Shown here piece after piece: positions 50,899 through 60,916 of a DNA stretch of 64,000 bases. This DNA is from Rotaria macrura. Taxonomy: Eukaryota; Rotifera; Eurotatoria; Philodinida; Philodinidae. The number at the start of each line of letters is the position of its first letter. Position 1 is the stretch's first letter. Below the pieces are notes generated by a model. The model saw only the letters and a list, made by a program, of their open reading frames with translations, had not been told where the DNA came from and searched no databases. The translations under genes were made by a program, and so were the position numbers. Location of the stretch: NCBI GenBank assembly GCA_900239685.1, contig OENT01000256.1:85917-149916 (forward strand), written 5' to 3'.

Positions 50899-52124
50899 TA
50901 GGATGTCAACAGCGTGATGATTTTCTATCTTTTTTTGATGACGTATTCTTGTGTATATGCAATGTCAATCGATTTGCCAATTATTTTAATTTTAATCATA
51001 GTTTGGTTTACGATTGTCCAGGGATTAATTATTACGGAAATAGTGCACAATACTTTCAAGATTAACCAATATGTCCAACAGCATCCGTATGTGTCTGCAC
51101 TGAATGTTTTTATGGTACACTATGCCAATTTTCAAGCAAAGGGTTTGGTTTATCCCTCGATGCTATTCTTGGCTATCAGATTCGATCAAATGTTGACTTC
51201 ACTCAACAGTCTACTCCTGTGAACTTTAGTGTATGCAGTCTAATTATTGTGTTCTTTCTTGGACTTGTTAATGGATTGTTTTCCATATTTATTTTCAAAT
51301 CCAAGAAAGTATAACAAGTTGGTTGGAGTTTCTATCTTTTTTCAATATCGATTAATTCTCTTTTAATCATAATCACATTATCATTGAAATTCCTCGTTTT
51401 GGTTCTTTCTCAAATGAATATTGTCACCAATCGATCTTTCCTCTACTTCATGTGTGTTTCAAATGAAGTTACTCTTCGGATGTTTCTTATTACATCTGAT
51501 TGGCTTTATGCATGTGTATAGCTGTTGAACGCAACTTTTCAGTCTATAATGGTATTCATTTTGATAAGAAAAAAACTACATACATTGCCAAACGAATCCT
51601 TTTTATTATTATTCTATTATCTATTATAGCATCAATCCACGATCCGATCAATCGTCGTTTAATCGATGATAGAGACAAACAAAAAGAGTGTGGTACATCA
51701 TTTCCTATTCATCTAATCTTCAAATTTACGATTTGTTTATGCTTTTTTTTCATTTCTTAGTTCCATTTTTCAGGAATATTATATCATCTTTCATTATTAT
51801 TATCACTATTGCTCGAACACGATCCAGTGCACACAAAAGACAAACACATAGAGAGCATTTACGACAGCAATTTTACCAACGTAAACATATGCTTATTAGT
51901 CCAATCTGTCTTGTGCTTTTATCTTTACCACGTCTTATTATTTCTGTGTCGGTTCGTTGCATGAAATCAACTCGTGATCCTTGGCTATTCTTGATCGCTT
52001 ATTTTATGTCATTCATTTTACCAATTCTTGCAATTTCTATTTCTGTCCTACCGTCAAGAATGTAAAGAAAAGAATTAACAGCATTGACGAAGCGATTTCG
52101 AAAATTTATTTACCTATAATTAGG

Positions 52125-52185
52125 TGTGGGTGTGGGGATGTTCTATTTTTTCACACCCACATCCATACGCACACCCCACCCACAA
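52125..52185. repeat. Short interstitial TGTGGG / CCCACA tract
   Basis: Two TGTGGG units plus G (52125-52137) face an inverted C-rich stretch (52152-52185: ACACCCACATCC and CACCCCACCCACA) across a 14-bp spacer. TGTGGG is, as I recall, the telomere unit reported for the bdelloid Adineta vaga. The tract lies just past the end of the receptor pseudogene. It could equally be a simple-sequence hairpin with no telomeric history. Confidence 0.5.
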
Positions 52186-52936
52186 TCGTACCCTGAAAGT
52201 CTTTTCATTCAATATTTTTTCAAAAAGATGACGTATAGAACTCAAGTAGCTATTTTTCTGCCAAGATTCAGCTTGAGTTTCTGAAACATTTGGAAGAGAG
52301 AATCAGAACTATTTATAGAAAATTCGATATTTTTTAGTTTTTGAGGGGTGTTAGATATCACAAAATGATTCTCTAATCTTAAGGCCTGATTCGAGCGACC
52401 ATATGTATTACTGTCTATTGGGATCTACATAACACATGAGTCTGAAGGATTTAAAGTGTAAAACTTCTACGAACTGTGAATCATTCGAAATCGCTTGCAC
52501 TTATTGGAAACAAAAGAAATCATGAAATCAATTTGTTTCCACTTCGGAAAATAATTTGATGGCTCAGTGTTATGAATTTCAACTGAATTTAATTAAGAGA
52601 TATTCGCATTATGATTATTGGTACGTTAGTTGAGCTCGAATCAGAGGGAAATGGTTACTTGTATCAATCAACATGGACTAAGATCTATGTTTCTTGAATA
52701 CCTATGTCTTCAAAATCGCTAAAAAGTCGACGATTAATCGCGATGAATCTACAGTACTAAAAAGATTGGTGATTAATCGCGATATATCTGAATTATTCAA
52801 AAAATTGACAATCAGACAATAGATTTTATTGAAATCGCAATAAATCATCAAAAGTCAGGCGATTTGGACGAAATGGGTACTTCATGCTATATTAAGATCT
52901 TAAATCTTGCAATTATTCATATTATACTTCATAAAT
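52186..52936. other. Intergenic spacer with a short tandem duplication
   Basis: At 52720-52790 a unit containing GATTAATCGCGAT is repeated twice in the same orientation about 45 bp apart, each preceded by a TAAAAAG-like string and followed by an ATCT-type string. Otherwise nothing is seen. Confidence 0.5.
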
Positions 52937-54230
52937 TCTAGGAGTTCTCTTACCAATAACAGGAACTACTGTTATCACCAACATTCCTGATGATCCACTT
53001 CAGATTTCCATGAATGTTGATGGTTCTCTCTATGTTGTCGTAAAGACCAACGATAACAAAGCGAGACGTTGTCATGTTGTGGAAAAAAATGCTTGAACAG
53101 GTATAAAGATATCCGGTGATGGTGGTTATGGATCTAACTCCTACTATGGTCTAACCGTTGATTCAAAAGGCAATATCTCCGCTAGTGACTGTGATAATAA
53201 CCGTGTAGTTAGATTCGTCCCATTTTCGAACAACGGTACAATCTAGATTGGTACGGGAGCATGGGATAACTAAAGCTACAATCTTAGTTGTCCAAATGGT
53301 CTCTATCAGGATGAACTAAACGCACAATTGTATGTGGCCGATACTGATAATCATCGAGTACAGCAATTCACATTGAATGGTTCGTCAATAATTACAACGG
53401 TGACCGGGGGAAATGAGCTCTTTCGAAAACGACGTCATTATTTAAAGTCGACAGAAATCAAGTAGTTCAGTCGTCGGTAACATATAATTAGATGGGGATC
53501 TAGTGTTGAATAATTTTGAAATGATTGAGTATAAGGCAGCAACAAAAATCAGAATTTTATTTATACGACCTTTGGCTAAGATAGATTTATAAGAAAAAAC
53601 GAAAAGAAAAAGGGCGTTAATGTAATTTATGAAGGTCGAGTGATCTAAATTAAGTTAATCTTTATAATAATTCCGTTTTTTCTTAAATAAATTTCTAATA
53701 ATTTTTCTTTTCTCTGTTGTTTCTGATGATGATGATTAGTGTATCTTATCGAAAGCTCGAATGAATAACATCGATAACATTATATTCTCATTTTTCCAAA
53801 TTGATCAAACACCATAAGTTATGGCGTTTATGCTTAAAAATGTTAAGACTATACGGATGCTATCAAGAAAAGGATGTCCAAACAGTGACGATTGAGTATG
53901 TTTAGGCGACAAAAAAGGCAAAACAAAGTGAAGCCATGTTCACAGACTTCTAAAGGAGCTGGATTGTGTACTGATCAGTTGAAATCACCTGTTGCTATTT
54001 GCATGTCAAAGAAGACCGGAGCCCTCTATAGGGCTGATCGTGGCAACAGTCGAATACAGCTGTGGAATGCTGCAGCAAATTCTGGTCTAACTCTTGCTGG
54101 TACTAGTGCTCCTGGGAACGGTGCTATAGAGCTTAGTTATCACGCTGGTGTAGCTCTTAGCTTGGATGAAACCTTCCTCTATGTAAGCGACTCGTTGAAC
54201 AGGCGTGCTCAACGCTTTTCACTTATTTGA
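52937..54230 (+). pseudogene. NHL-repeat beta-propeller pseudogene
   Basis: Two blocks of NHL-repeat coding sequence. Block 1 (52937 to about 53405) shows VDSKGNISASDCDNNRVVRF and LYVADTDNHRVQQF, the standard NHL strand pattern, but is broken by TGA (about 53095), TAG (about 53245) and TAA (about 53271). Block 2 (about 53935-54230) is open and shows KSPVAICMSKKTGALYRAD, SRIQLW, and DETFLYVSDSLNRRAQRF. Between them about 500 bp have no coding similarity and may be an insertion or deletion scar. Intact relatives are large extracellular or membrane-anchored propellers that are very numerous in rotifers (established family knowledge). Block 2 alone could still yield a 112-residue product, but it lacks a signal peptide and most blades, so I treat the whole as a dead gene. 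Confidence 0.8.
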
Positions 54231-54403
54231 TATATCAGGCATACATACTTTGCTGATGTAATAAACAAGAATTAAATAAAAGAAAAAATTCTATGGACCG
54301 AATAGTTAACGAAAGAAAATTGTGAATATGCTGCTGAGCTAGAAATGAGACATTCCGTAGATAAACTGAAGTTGTTATTGAGAAAAAATTCATGTTGTAC
54401 TAC

Positions 54404-55612
54404 CCAGGTCCGAGACGTACGGCGGGAACCGGCCGGATCCTGTCTTATTGACACGAATTCCGGAAGCGGGTTCCCGTTTCCTACACGGGATCTGTCGACG
54501 GAAAACACCGTTTCCAAGCCCGGAGCGCATACGGTCCAGATCAAAACGTTTCCGCACCGGATACCGATAAAGGAAAAAGCAATATTCTCATCAGGAGAGA
54601 ACATGACTCAGATCTGACCGTTTCCACTAAGCTCACGAACACTCATCTGACCGTTTCCCAAATAGCGCTAAATACTCAGACTTACTAAGCAAAGCTCTCC
54701 GTATTTTGAAGCTAACTTTTACTTCTTTTTTAACAAGCCTGAAACAACACCAGAAGATAGCCTGAGAACAAAAAGGATTCTAGTAAAACATTATAAAATT
54801 CTCTCCAAAAATCGTTTTTCTCAAAAAAATGGGAATTTTAAGTCCGGAGACCTAAAAATCAGATTTTTAGAGTTCGGCAAACCGAAAACGATATGTGTAA
54901 GAACAGCACACATGTTAAACACCAGCGTTTTGATACTTTCCTGAGTCTTCAATCATGGTAAGTGACGCTTCTAAAGTCTCTAAACGACCTCTCATTTCAA
55001 ATTTTTATCGAAGAAATTTGGAATGCAAATTAATGCACCGAAAACAATAACACTTTAAGTAACACATCTAAAATTTTCCAGCGAACCCATGAAAATATGA
55101 TAAACTATCCATGTCATGGACATTGTCTTTAAATTGAAGGATTTAGAAAAAAGATCCCCAAAAAGATCTTTAAAGGTCTTTTTTTGTAAAATGATGATTT
55201 GGACATCAAGGAATGATATAAATGAGAATTTAATATTCGATGTGATTGTTTTTCTAGCGGAGATCTGATTCCCGAAGCAGAAACAATCTGGTCGGAATAC
55301 GGTCGATTCCGATTGTTTTCCGATGCTTCTTTATCGGATTATTGTATTTTCCGATTGGATCCTAGTAGAACTTGCCATGGTTCCATTTGGTTTCTGGCTG
55401 AGCCGAGGTATTTCCTTGAAATTTCCGGTTTTCGGAAGTCGCCGGAATATCCAGGTTCCGGATACGGATAATTGCGGCCGAAATACTGCTTCCATGTTCC
55501 GGTGGTTTTTCTGGCCGGAAATACACCGGAATCGACAGGAAGAAACCAGATAATATCCCGTTTCCTGTGAGTGCCGGCCGGATCGGTGCTCCGGAACGAA
55601 CGACCTCGGTAA
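54404..55612. mobile_element. Probable non-autonomous element with CCGGAA-dense ends
   Basis: GC-richer ends (54404-54640 and 55255-55612) packed with CCGGAA, TTCCGG, GGCCGGATC and related motifs enclose about 600 bp of AT-rich DNA. The outermost bases share CCGAG..CGT.CG when read inward, which may be a degraded terminal inverted repeat. I could not find a clean target duplication. The design (motif arrays at both ends, plain middle, no frame) parallels the TA-flanked element at 49333. Exact limits are uncertain. Confidence 0.45.
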
Positions 55613-56850
55613 AAGAGAGAATTCTCTACTGATCAGTAAAACATGGCATGTGACTCCATTATGCATTGGAACTAAATTTCTCGATCAATTGAGCCACAGG
55701 AGAAAACCACTCAAAACAAATGTTGGCTAAAAACAGTCATAAATATCATAGATCTCTAAAAATTTCCAATCTGCTTAAAAAATTTCTAACGTAATCATAC
55801 TTGTTCAAAGCTTTTATTCGGACTTATCAATAAAATAACGAAAAAATGCAAAGTTTCTTATAATCTCATCTCACTTTCAGACGCAGAGAGAAATGTGCAA
55901 GTGTAACTAGTGGGATTCAAAGTACATACACAATCTAAAAGAAAATTACAAACAAACAAAACCATCGATTTCAGAATTAGATTTGCAGATCTTCATAGGG
56001 AAACTATTTTTGAAATAAAAATATACACCTAGTGAGGGTGTGCCTATTGTAGAAATTCATAAAAATATATAGTATTCATCCTCCAAGAAAATTTTAGGTT
56101 TTAGTTTTAGTAATGATCTTTGAAATTATCTAGATAAATAATGATAACTTGAGCACTCACTTAAATTATTTTTTGTACAATATTATCTGTAAGTTGATCA
56201 AGTGTCGAGCAGCTTAGAGCCACATCTTTCACGAGTAGAAACTTGTTGTATGATCTTTGCTATCTATTAATCTATAACAGAGCAAGCATTAGATACTCAA
56301 ATGGAATAGTACGGCTAATCAACAACCGAATTTTGTAGCAATATCTGATGCAGAAATACTAACGTTTAATCACGAGAAAACGGAGCGAATACTGCTGCAT
56401 ACAATATATTTGCTTTCCTATTTACGGTATCTTTTTTATTTATCGTGCATTGCTGGCAAAGACGTTCTTATTTTCTGTTGATAAAAAGGCGTAAGCGAAC
56501 CCCTTTTGATCCATCTGGGTATTGATGTATGATAGATGAATACGAAGCAACCTAGTGCATGTAATTTAATATACGCATACAATATATAAAGATTATGAGG
56601 GGGATCAAAATAAATATTTTATACATAAAATAAACTATTGCATTTCAAGATAATCACAAGTGAGAGCAAACTCACATTATCACTCGTTAAAAACTATTAG
56701 GTAAGAAATGAATGAAAAAAATAGTTTGCCAGTGCTGGTTCCTCTTAGGCTATTCAAACGCTTCACAAAAATAAGTATAATGTAAGGTAGTGTTTTTTGA
56801 AAGTCATATATACGGCATGAGAAAAATCTAGTACATATTTCTCAAACCCA

Positions 56851-58180
56851 TTGCACGATAGAGACGATCAATATAACAGAACATGCACTCTATTGATATC
56901 ACGGATTTCGACAGAGCTTACCCTGTGTGTAGCCTTAGGTGAAATATAAAAAATTCTAACATTTTTGTCGCTAAAGCCTTTCTCTTGTTGAGATATTGAA
57001 ATTACAATATAGTCACTCCCGTTGAAAGCTGACACTAATCAATGCAATACCAATTCAGTGTATATTTCGGAATATTTTAGCCAAGATAATTTTAGACATG
57101 AAACTTTGTAGATATACTCTACTCTGGGGATAGTACAGATTGGCGCACTCAAAACTACTTTTCAGTGTATTAAACGATTTAGAGATACTTCGCAAGTTCC
57201 CCATGTACCCTCTCTGTTCTGAAAACGTATTCTTGCGCCTATGAGTGATTTAAGAGCTCCCGCATTAGAGCTTATTAAAGAACAAAAAATGTAGCTTTGC
57301 AACGATCACGCTGCGTCATTTGTGCAATAAAACAATCAGCTCTTTCAATATTTCCTGTTTCTGCTGACTTTCAAACACATCATACATTTTGGCACGATAA
57401 CGATTCTAGGAGGGTTCGATCTTCAGAAAAATGAAGTCTATGCAATGGGGATGCATGCCCCTAAAAGCTGTACAGTGATCAGCACAAGGTTATTAATTAA
57501 TTAGGATGGAATCTCAGATCATCCCGTCAGAAGACTTGTTCAATAACCCTTAATTTACCTCGTTTCCTACAGAGGATGTACCTGGTTTTTTTTTGGCAGT
57601 TACCCCAGCTCTGCCCTTATGGAGACTGAGTTTCATGTAGAATTTGTCTCAAATAATGGGATCTTCTGAGTTTTTTTCTACAGCAAGCCAGATATGACCT
57701 GTGTGCAAAAGGGCTAATTTTTCTTAGATTTCTCTATAGTTCCCCACAGACAATCCTAACTAACTCCATAGGTATTTTTAGATAGCTCTGTCGTACTCAG
57801 TGTGGATCTTTGAACTACACGAGCCACACTTATATACTTTCAATATTTTCAGAGATCAAGCTCTCCCCGAATCTTGATTTTGGAAAAATGATGAGTTTTG
57901 GTAAGTCTACGAAAGTATATCAACCATTGAAAAAACTGATCTTTTTACTAAACAAATGACAAAGTGCGATCACCGTGAAGCTAAAAATTGACAGTTACCA
58001 ATTTTTACCTGAGAGTGACTCGATTGTGATTTTAATATCTCAACAGGGGAAAGGTTTTAGCGAAAACAATTTTAGCAGTTTTCCTATCCCCCCTTGAGCT
58101 ACATATAGGGAAAATTTCATCAAAATTCGTGATGTCAATTGAGCGCATGTCCTGTGATATTAGTCGTCTCTATCGTGCAA
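56851..58180. repeat. 1.3-kb imperfect inverted repeat (fold-back)
   Basis: Both outer ends begin, read inward, with TTGCACGATAGAGACGA. Homology runs on through ACATGC, ATTGATATCACG and TTGTTGAGATATT-type blocks for about 200 bp. It then resumes after an arm-specific gap of roughly 250 bp (present only in the left arm) at CGATCAC..GTCATTTGT (57303-57325 against 57955-57975). Identity is clearly above chance but well below that of the 390-bp MITE, so the element is older. No transposase frame is seen. Confidence 0.7.
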
Positions 58181-59313
58181 TCATAATACTAAATGCTTCG
58201 ACTGGCATGTAATGTATTTGCGATTCGCTTCGGTTTTAAGTAATAATAGAATACTTATATGCAAAGAAAAGGCATTTGTGTTCTTCTCTAAAATGTTTCT
58301 TTCGATAATGATCAAACTGCGGATATATGAATTATCGATGCTAGATAGTTCCTGAGTTTTACAGAAAGCCAAGTCAAAATACCTAGTTTTGAAATGATTC
58401 AACAAATGAAATAGAAAAATAAAAAGTACTTTTCTCTCTTCCAATGTAGAAAGTAGTTTTATGTCACATGAAAGGAACCCAAGATCTCTGCAGCTTGAAG
58501 CAGAATGACGAAACATTTGCTTGCATGGTTTCTCTAGTTTGCATGCTGTTCGACTCTTAAAAATTCGAGGCACATTTAAGTATAACAGCATGAAGTTGTT
58601 TTTACTAAACTTCAATGCGTCAAACATCCATTTTGTCGTTGTTAAATATTTCAGGTGGGGGTCCTATTCAGAAATTTGTATGTCAAGCTCAGAATGAGGT
58701 CTGTGAAATGTTATTGAAAAATATTACAAAGCTATCACCTGACCCTTTGTCTTCTATCAAATCTCTTTGATGAATGATTTGTCTTTTGGCATCAATGAAT
58801 GAAGTAACCATTCATATTTCTTAGGGAGCTTCTTTTAACGAGCATTTTCCCAAGAACACTGTAGCATGTATTCATTTCCATTTTTCATGTAAAAGATCTA
58901 TCGAAAGTAATAAATTAACTGTCAAATATGACGTACAAGATACTTAAATATGCTAATATTGCACTACAGTATTTGAGTCTAATGTCTACTCTTTTTTGGC
59001 TATTCGGTTCAAGATTTCATCGATCGTGACTTAATGAATTAGGAAAATAATAGTCAAGAATAAAATACTTTGTACATTGCTTTTTCGTATCAAAACTGAG
59101 TCAAAACTTTATGAAACTAGTACTAAAATCTTAGTCTCAACGTACGGTTTTTATTAATGAAGAATTCAATACAATTAATCAAAAAGAATAGTAATAGATC
59201 CATATGCCACTTATACGCCCTCGTCTTTTGTTCGGTCAAGCCAAATCGGGTTTAATACTACATGGGAAGTTTCCGTGAAGGTCTGATAACTATGCTAATT
59301 TATTGTTCGTTCC

Positions 59314-59316
<3 letters not shown>

Positions 59317-59348
<32 letters not shown>
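59317..59348. repeat. (TC)n microsatellite
   Basis: About sixteen uninterrupted CT units, 450 bp upstream of the glucanase start. Confidence 0.95.
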
Positions 59349-59349
<1 letters not shown>

Positions 59350-59730
59350 AGGGTAGATATGTGCCACACGAGACAATACCAAAATTATTGATTGACTATA
59401 GACCACGCTTTTGGTAATTTTCAAGAGAGTCAGTGCTTCGATGCTGACAGGATTCCGGCATATTTGGGGTTCATATAGAATGCTTTCCTCTTGTGGTACA
59501 TTCGAATTGCACGTTGATAAGGAAGAATGAGAATGAGGGGGAGCTCATTTTTTAGTAGCCTCCCGATACATGAGTAGGATTGAAAAGGCAAAAATGAGTT
59601 AAGTCACTTCTCTATAAACTCAACAGGTAAAACCAAAAGCAACGACTTTAGAAATGCTTTCTTCTGCCTAGTCCATGGTATTTCAATACCAGTGGATTTG
59701 TTTCAAAAAAAAACAGAACTGAAAATATGA

Positions 59731-59736
59731 TATAAA
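59731..59736 (+). promoter_or_regulatory. TATA box of the WSC-GH128 gene
   Basis: TATAAA lies 68 bp before the start codon at 59804, leaving room for a leader of about 40 nt. No AUG occurs between it and the chosen start. Confidence 0.5.
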
Positions 59737-59803
59737 GAGCAATAAGTGACTATTCTCCGTCATTTTACAATCTATCTGCTACTTTAGAGAAGTTACTGGA
59801 GTA

Positions 59804-60916
59804 ATGGGACGCGTCACTTTCATTTCTGTTGTGATTATGGGAGCTATTATCTGTTGGTCCACTGTGTCATCCTCAACACCCATCGGCTGCTATGCAGATT
59901 TTTATCCTACATCTCGAGCAATGCCGGATGCTTCAACTAATTACACTTCGAATACTCCTGACAAATGTACATCATACTGTACGTCTTTGGGTCTGGCATA
60001 CTCGGGAACAGAAATGGGCAATGAATGTTACTGTTCAGAAGCAGCCCCTACAATTGTTTCAAGTGCATGCACAATGCCGTGTACAGGCGATTCAAGGAAA
60101 ATTTGCGGAGGAATAAACGCTCTATCCGTTGTTTATACCACTATTCCAATTTTGCCAGCAACAAACAGTACCAAACGCGGTCTATGTTGGTCATGGAATA
60201 ATAACGCATCCACATTTTCGTTGTTCTCACCAAGTAATATACCGTGGCTGTACAACTGGGAACTGTGGGATCCACGGCCAGTCGGCGTTTATTCTGGAGC
60301 TGAATACGTACCAATGTGTAGAACAGAAGCAGACGCACCTAAAATTCTCAGGTTCTTATCAAGTTGCAATGCTACAAAACTTCTTGGGTTCAATGAACCA
60401 GATTTACCAGAAGCTAAGGGAGGCTACTATATTTCACCTTACAATGCCTCCATTCTTTGGAAGCAGTACATTCAACCTATGAAGAACTTGTGTAACATGG
60501 CATTAGGAGCTCCAGCAGTGACGAGTTCAACTACTGCTGGAATGGGAATCGATTGGTTTCAGCAGTTTGTTGGGAACTGTACATATCCGGAATGTTCATT
60601 TGATTTTATTCCCCTACATTGGTATGGTAAATCATGGCCAAACTTTCAAAAGCATCTTATAAAATTTCACGAACTGTTTCCGAGTTATCCCTTGTGGATT
60701 ACTGAGTGGGAGTTTACTGGTTTTACAAATGTAGCAACAGCTAATCTTGTAAAACAAGCCTTGCCATGGCTTGACGCACAGAGTTATGTGGTAAGATATT
60801 CAATGTTTGCACCAAAGGAGGCTGCACGTATGAATGGGAAGCCAAATGGAGCAATGATTACAGACGATCTTCGTCGACTTACAAATGTTGGTAAAATTTA
60901 TGCTGGACTAATGTAA
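59804..60916 (+). CDS. Secreted WSC-domain GH128 endo-beta-1,3-glucanase-like enzyme
   Basis: A single intronless frame of 370 codons. Residues 1-25 form a signal peptide. Residues 26-112 are a WSC domain with its eight cysteines (C29, 55, 59, 75, 77, 89, 93, 101), including GCYAD, ECYC and KICGG; WSC domains bind carbohydrate. Residues about 125-370 are a glycosyl hydrolase family 128 (Asl1-like) barrel: KRGLCWSWNN, LLGFNEPDLP (Glu198, predicted acid/base), FIPLHWYG, and LWITEWEFTG (Glu301, predicted nucleophile). The enzyme should cut beta-1,3-glucan of fungal or algal walls outside the cell, fitting a microbivore's digestion or defence against fungi. GH128 with WSC is chiefly fungal, with some bacterial and plant-pathogen members. 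The absence of introns, where the intact conserved neighbours have 4-16 exons, and a balanced base composition suggest horizontal acquisition. All catalytic blocks are present, so it is probably active. Confidence 0.92.
   Translation: MGRVTFISVVIMGAIICWSTVSSSTPIGCYADFYPTSRAMPDASTNYTSNTPDKCTSYCTSLGLAYSGTEMGNECYCSEAAPTIVSSACTMPCTGDSRKICGGINALSVVYTTIPILPATNSTKRGLCWSWNNNASTFSLFSPSNIPWLYNWELWDPRPVGVYSGAEYVPMCRTEADAPKILRFLSSCNATKLLGFNEPDLPEAKGGYYISPYNASILWKQYIQPMKNLCNMALGAPAVTSSTTAGMGIDWFQQFVGNCTYPECSFDFIPLHWYGKSWPNFQKHLIKFHELFPSYPLWITEWEFTGFTNVATANLVKQALPWLDAQSYVVRYSMFAPKEAARMNGKPNGAMITDDLRRLTNVGKIYAGLM

Larger units (their letters stand above)
46001..52110 (+). pseudogene. Broken LDLa/EGF/seven-helix receptor gene (rotifer-type family)
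   Basis: A long decayed gene readable in pieces. From 46001 there is a signal peptide (MIESVSYMILFMWMLIMLF). Next come LDL-receptor class A-like blocks (CLDWREICNGKIDC at about 46600; KLCDGIVDCIGGSDERHIC at about 47775) and EGF-like blocks (CDQGWTGSKCN at about 48718; CICKEGFSGDRCN at about 48945; CVCTECFYGTLCQ at about 51090). The tail is a seven-helix region (51225-52070) ending in PRLIISVSVRCMKSTRDPW. Lesions include a stop at about 46372, frame changes near 46245, 47020 and 47365, TGA at 47731, TAA at 48880, TAA at 51312, and further breaks at about 51360-51520 and 51700. A 1566-bp transposon sits at 49333-50898. Such LDLa-EGF-7TM proteins form large surface-receptor families in rotifers, as I recall; ligands are unknown. 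Some apparent breaks could be undetected introns, but stops inside conserved cysteine blocks cannot. Confidence 0.85.
54231..59803. other. Repeat-dominated intergenic region
   Basis: No intact gene is seen over 5.5 kb. It contains the CCGGAA-dense element (54404-55612), the fold-back (56851-58180) and a (TC)n microsatellite (59317-59348). The 148-codon minus-strand frame at 58181-58627 starts right at the fold-back edge and has no recognised domain. The last 150 bp are the promoter of the glucanase gene. Confidence 0.55.

Noticed and set aside
58080..58090. CCCCCCTTG end resembling the right terminus of the CAAGGGGG MITEs
   Set aside because: No matching left terminus or 8-bp duplication within reach; likely coincidence inside the fold-back arm.
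58181..58627. 148-codon minus-strand open frame
   Set aside because: No recognisable motif; it abuts the fold-back repeat. Its length is unusual for AT-rich DNA but unsupported.
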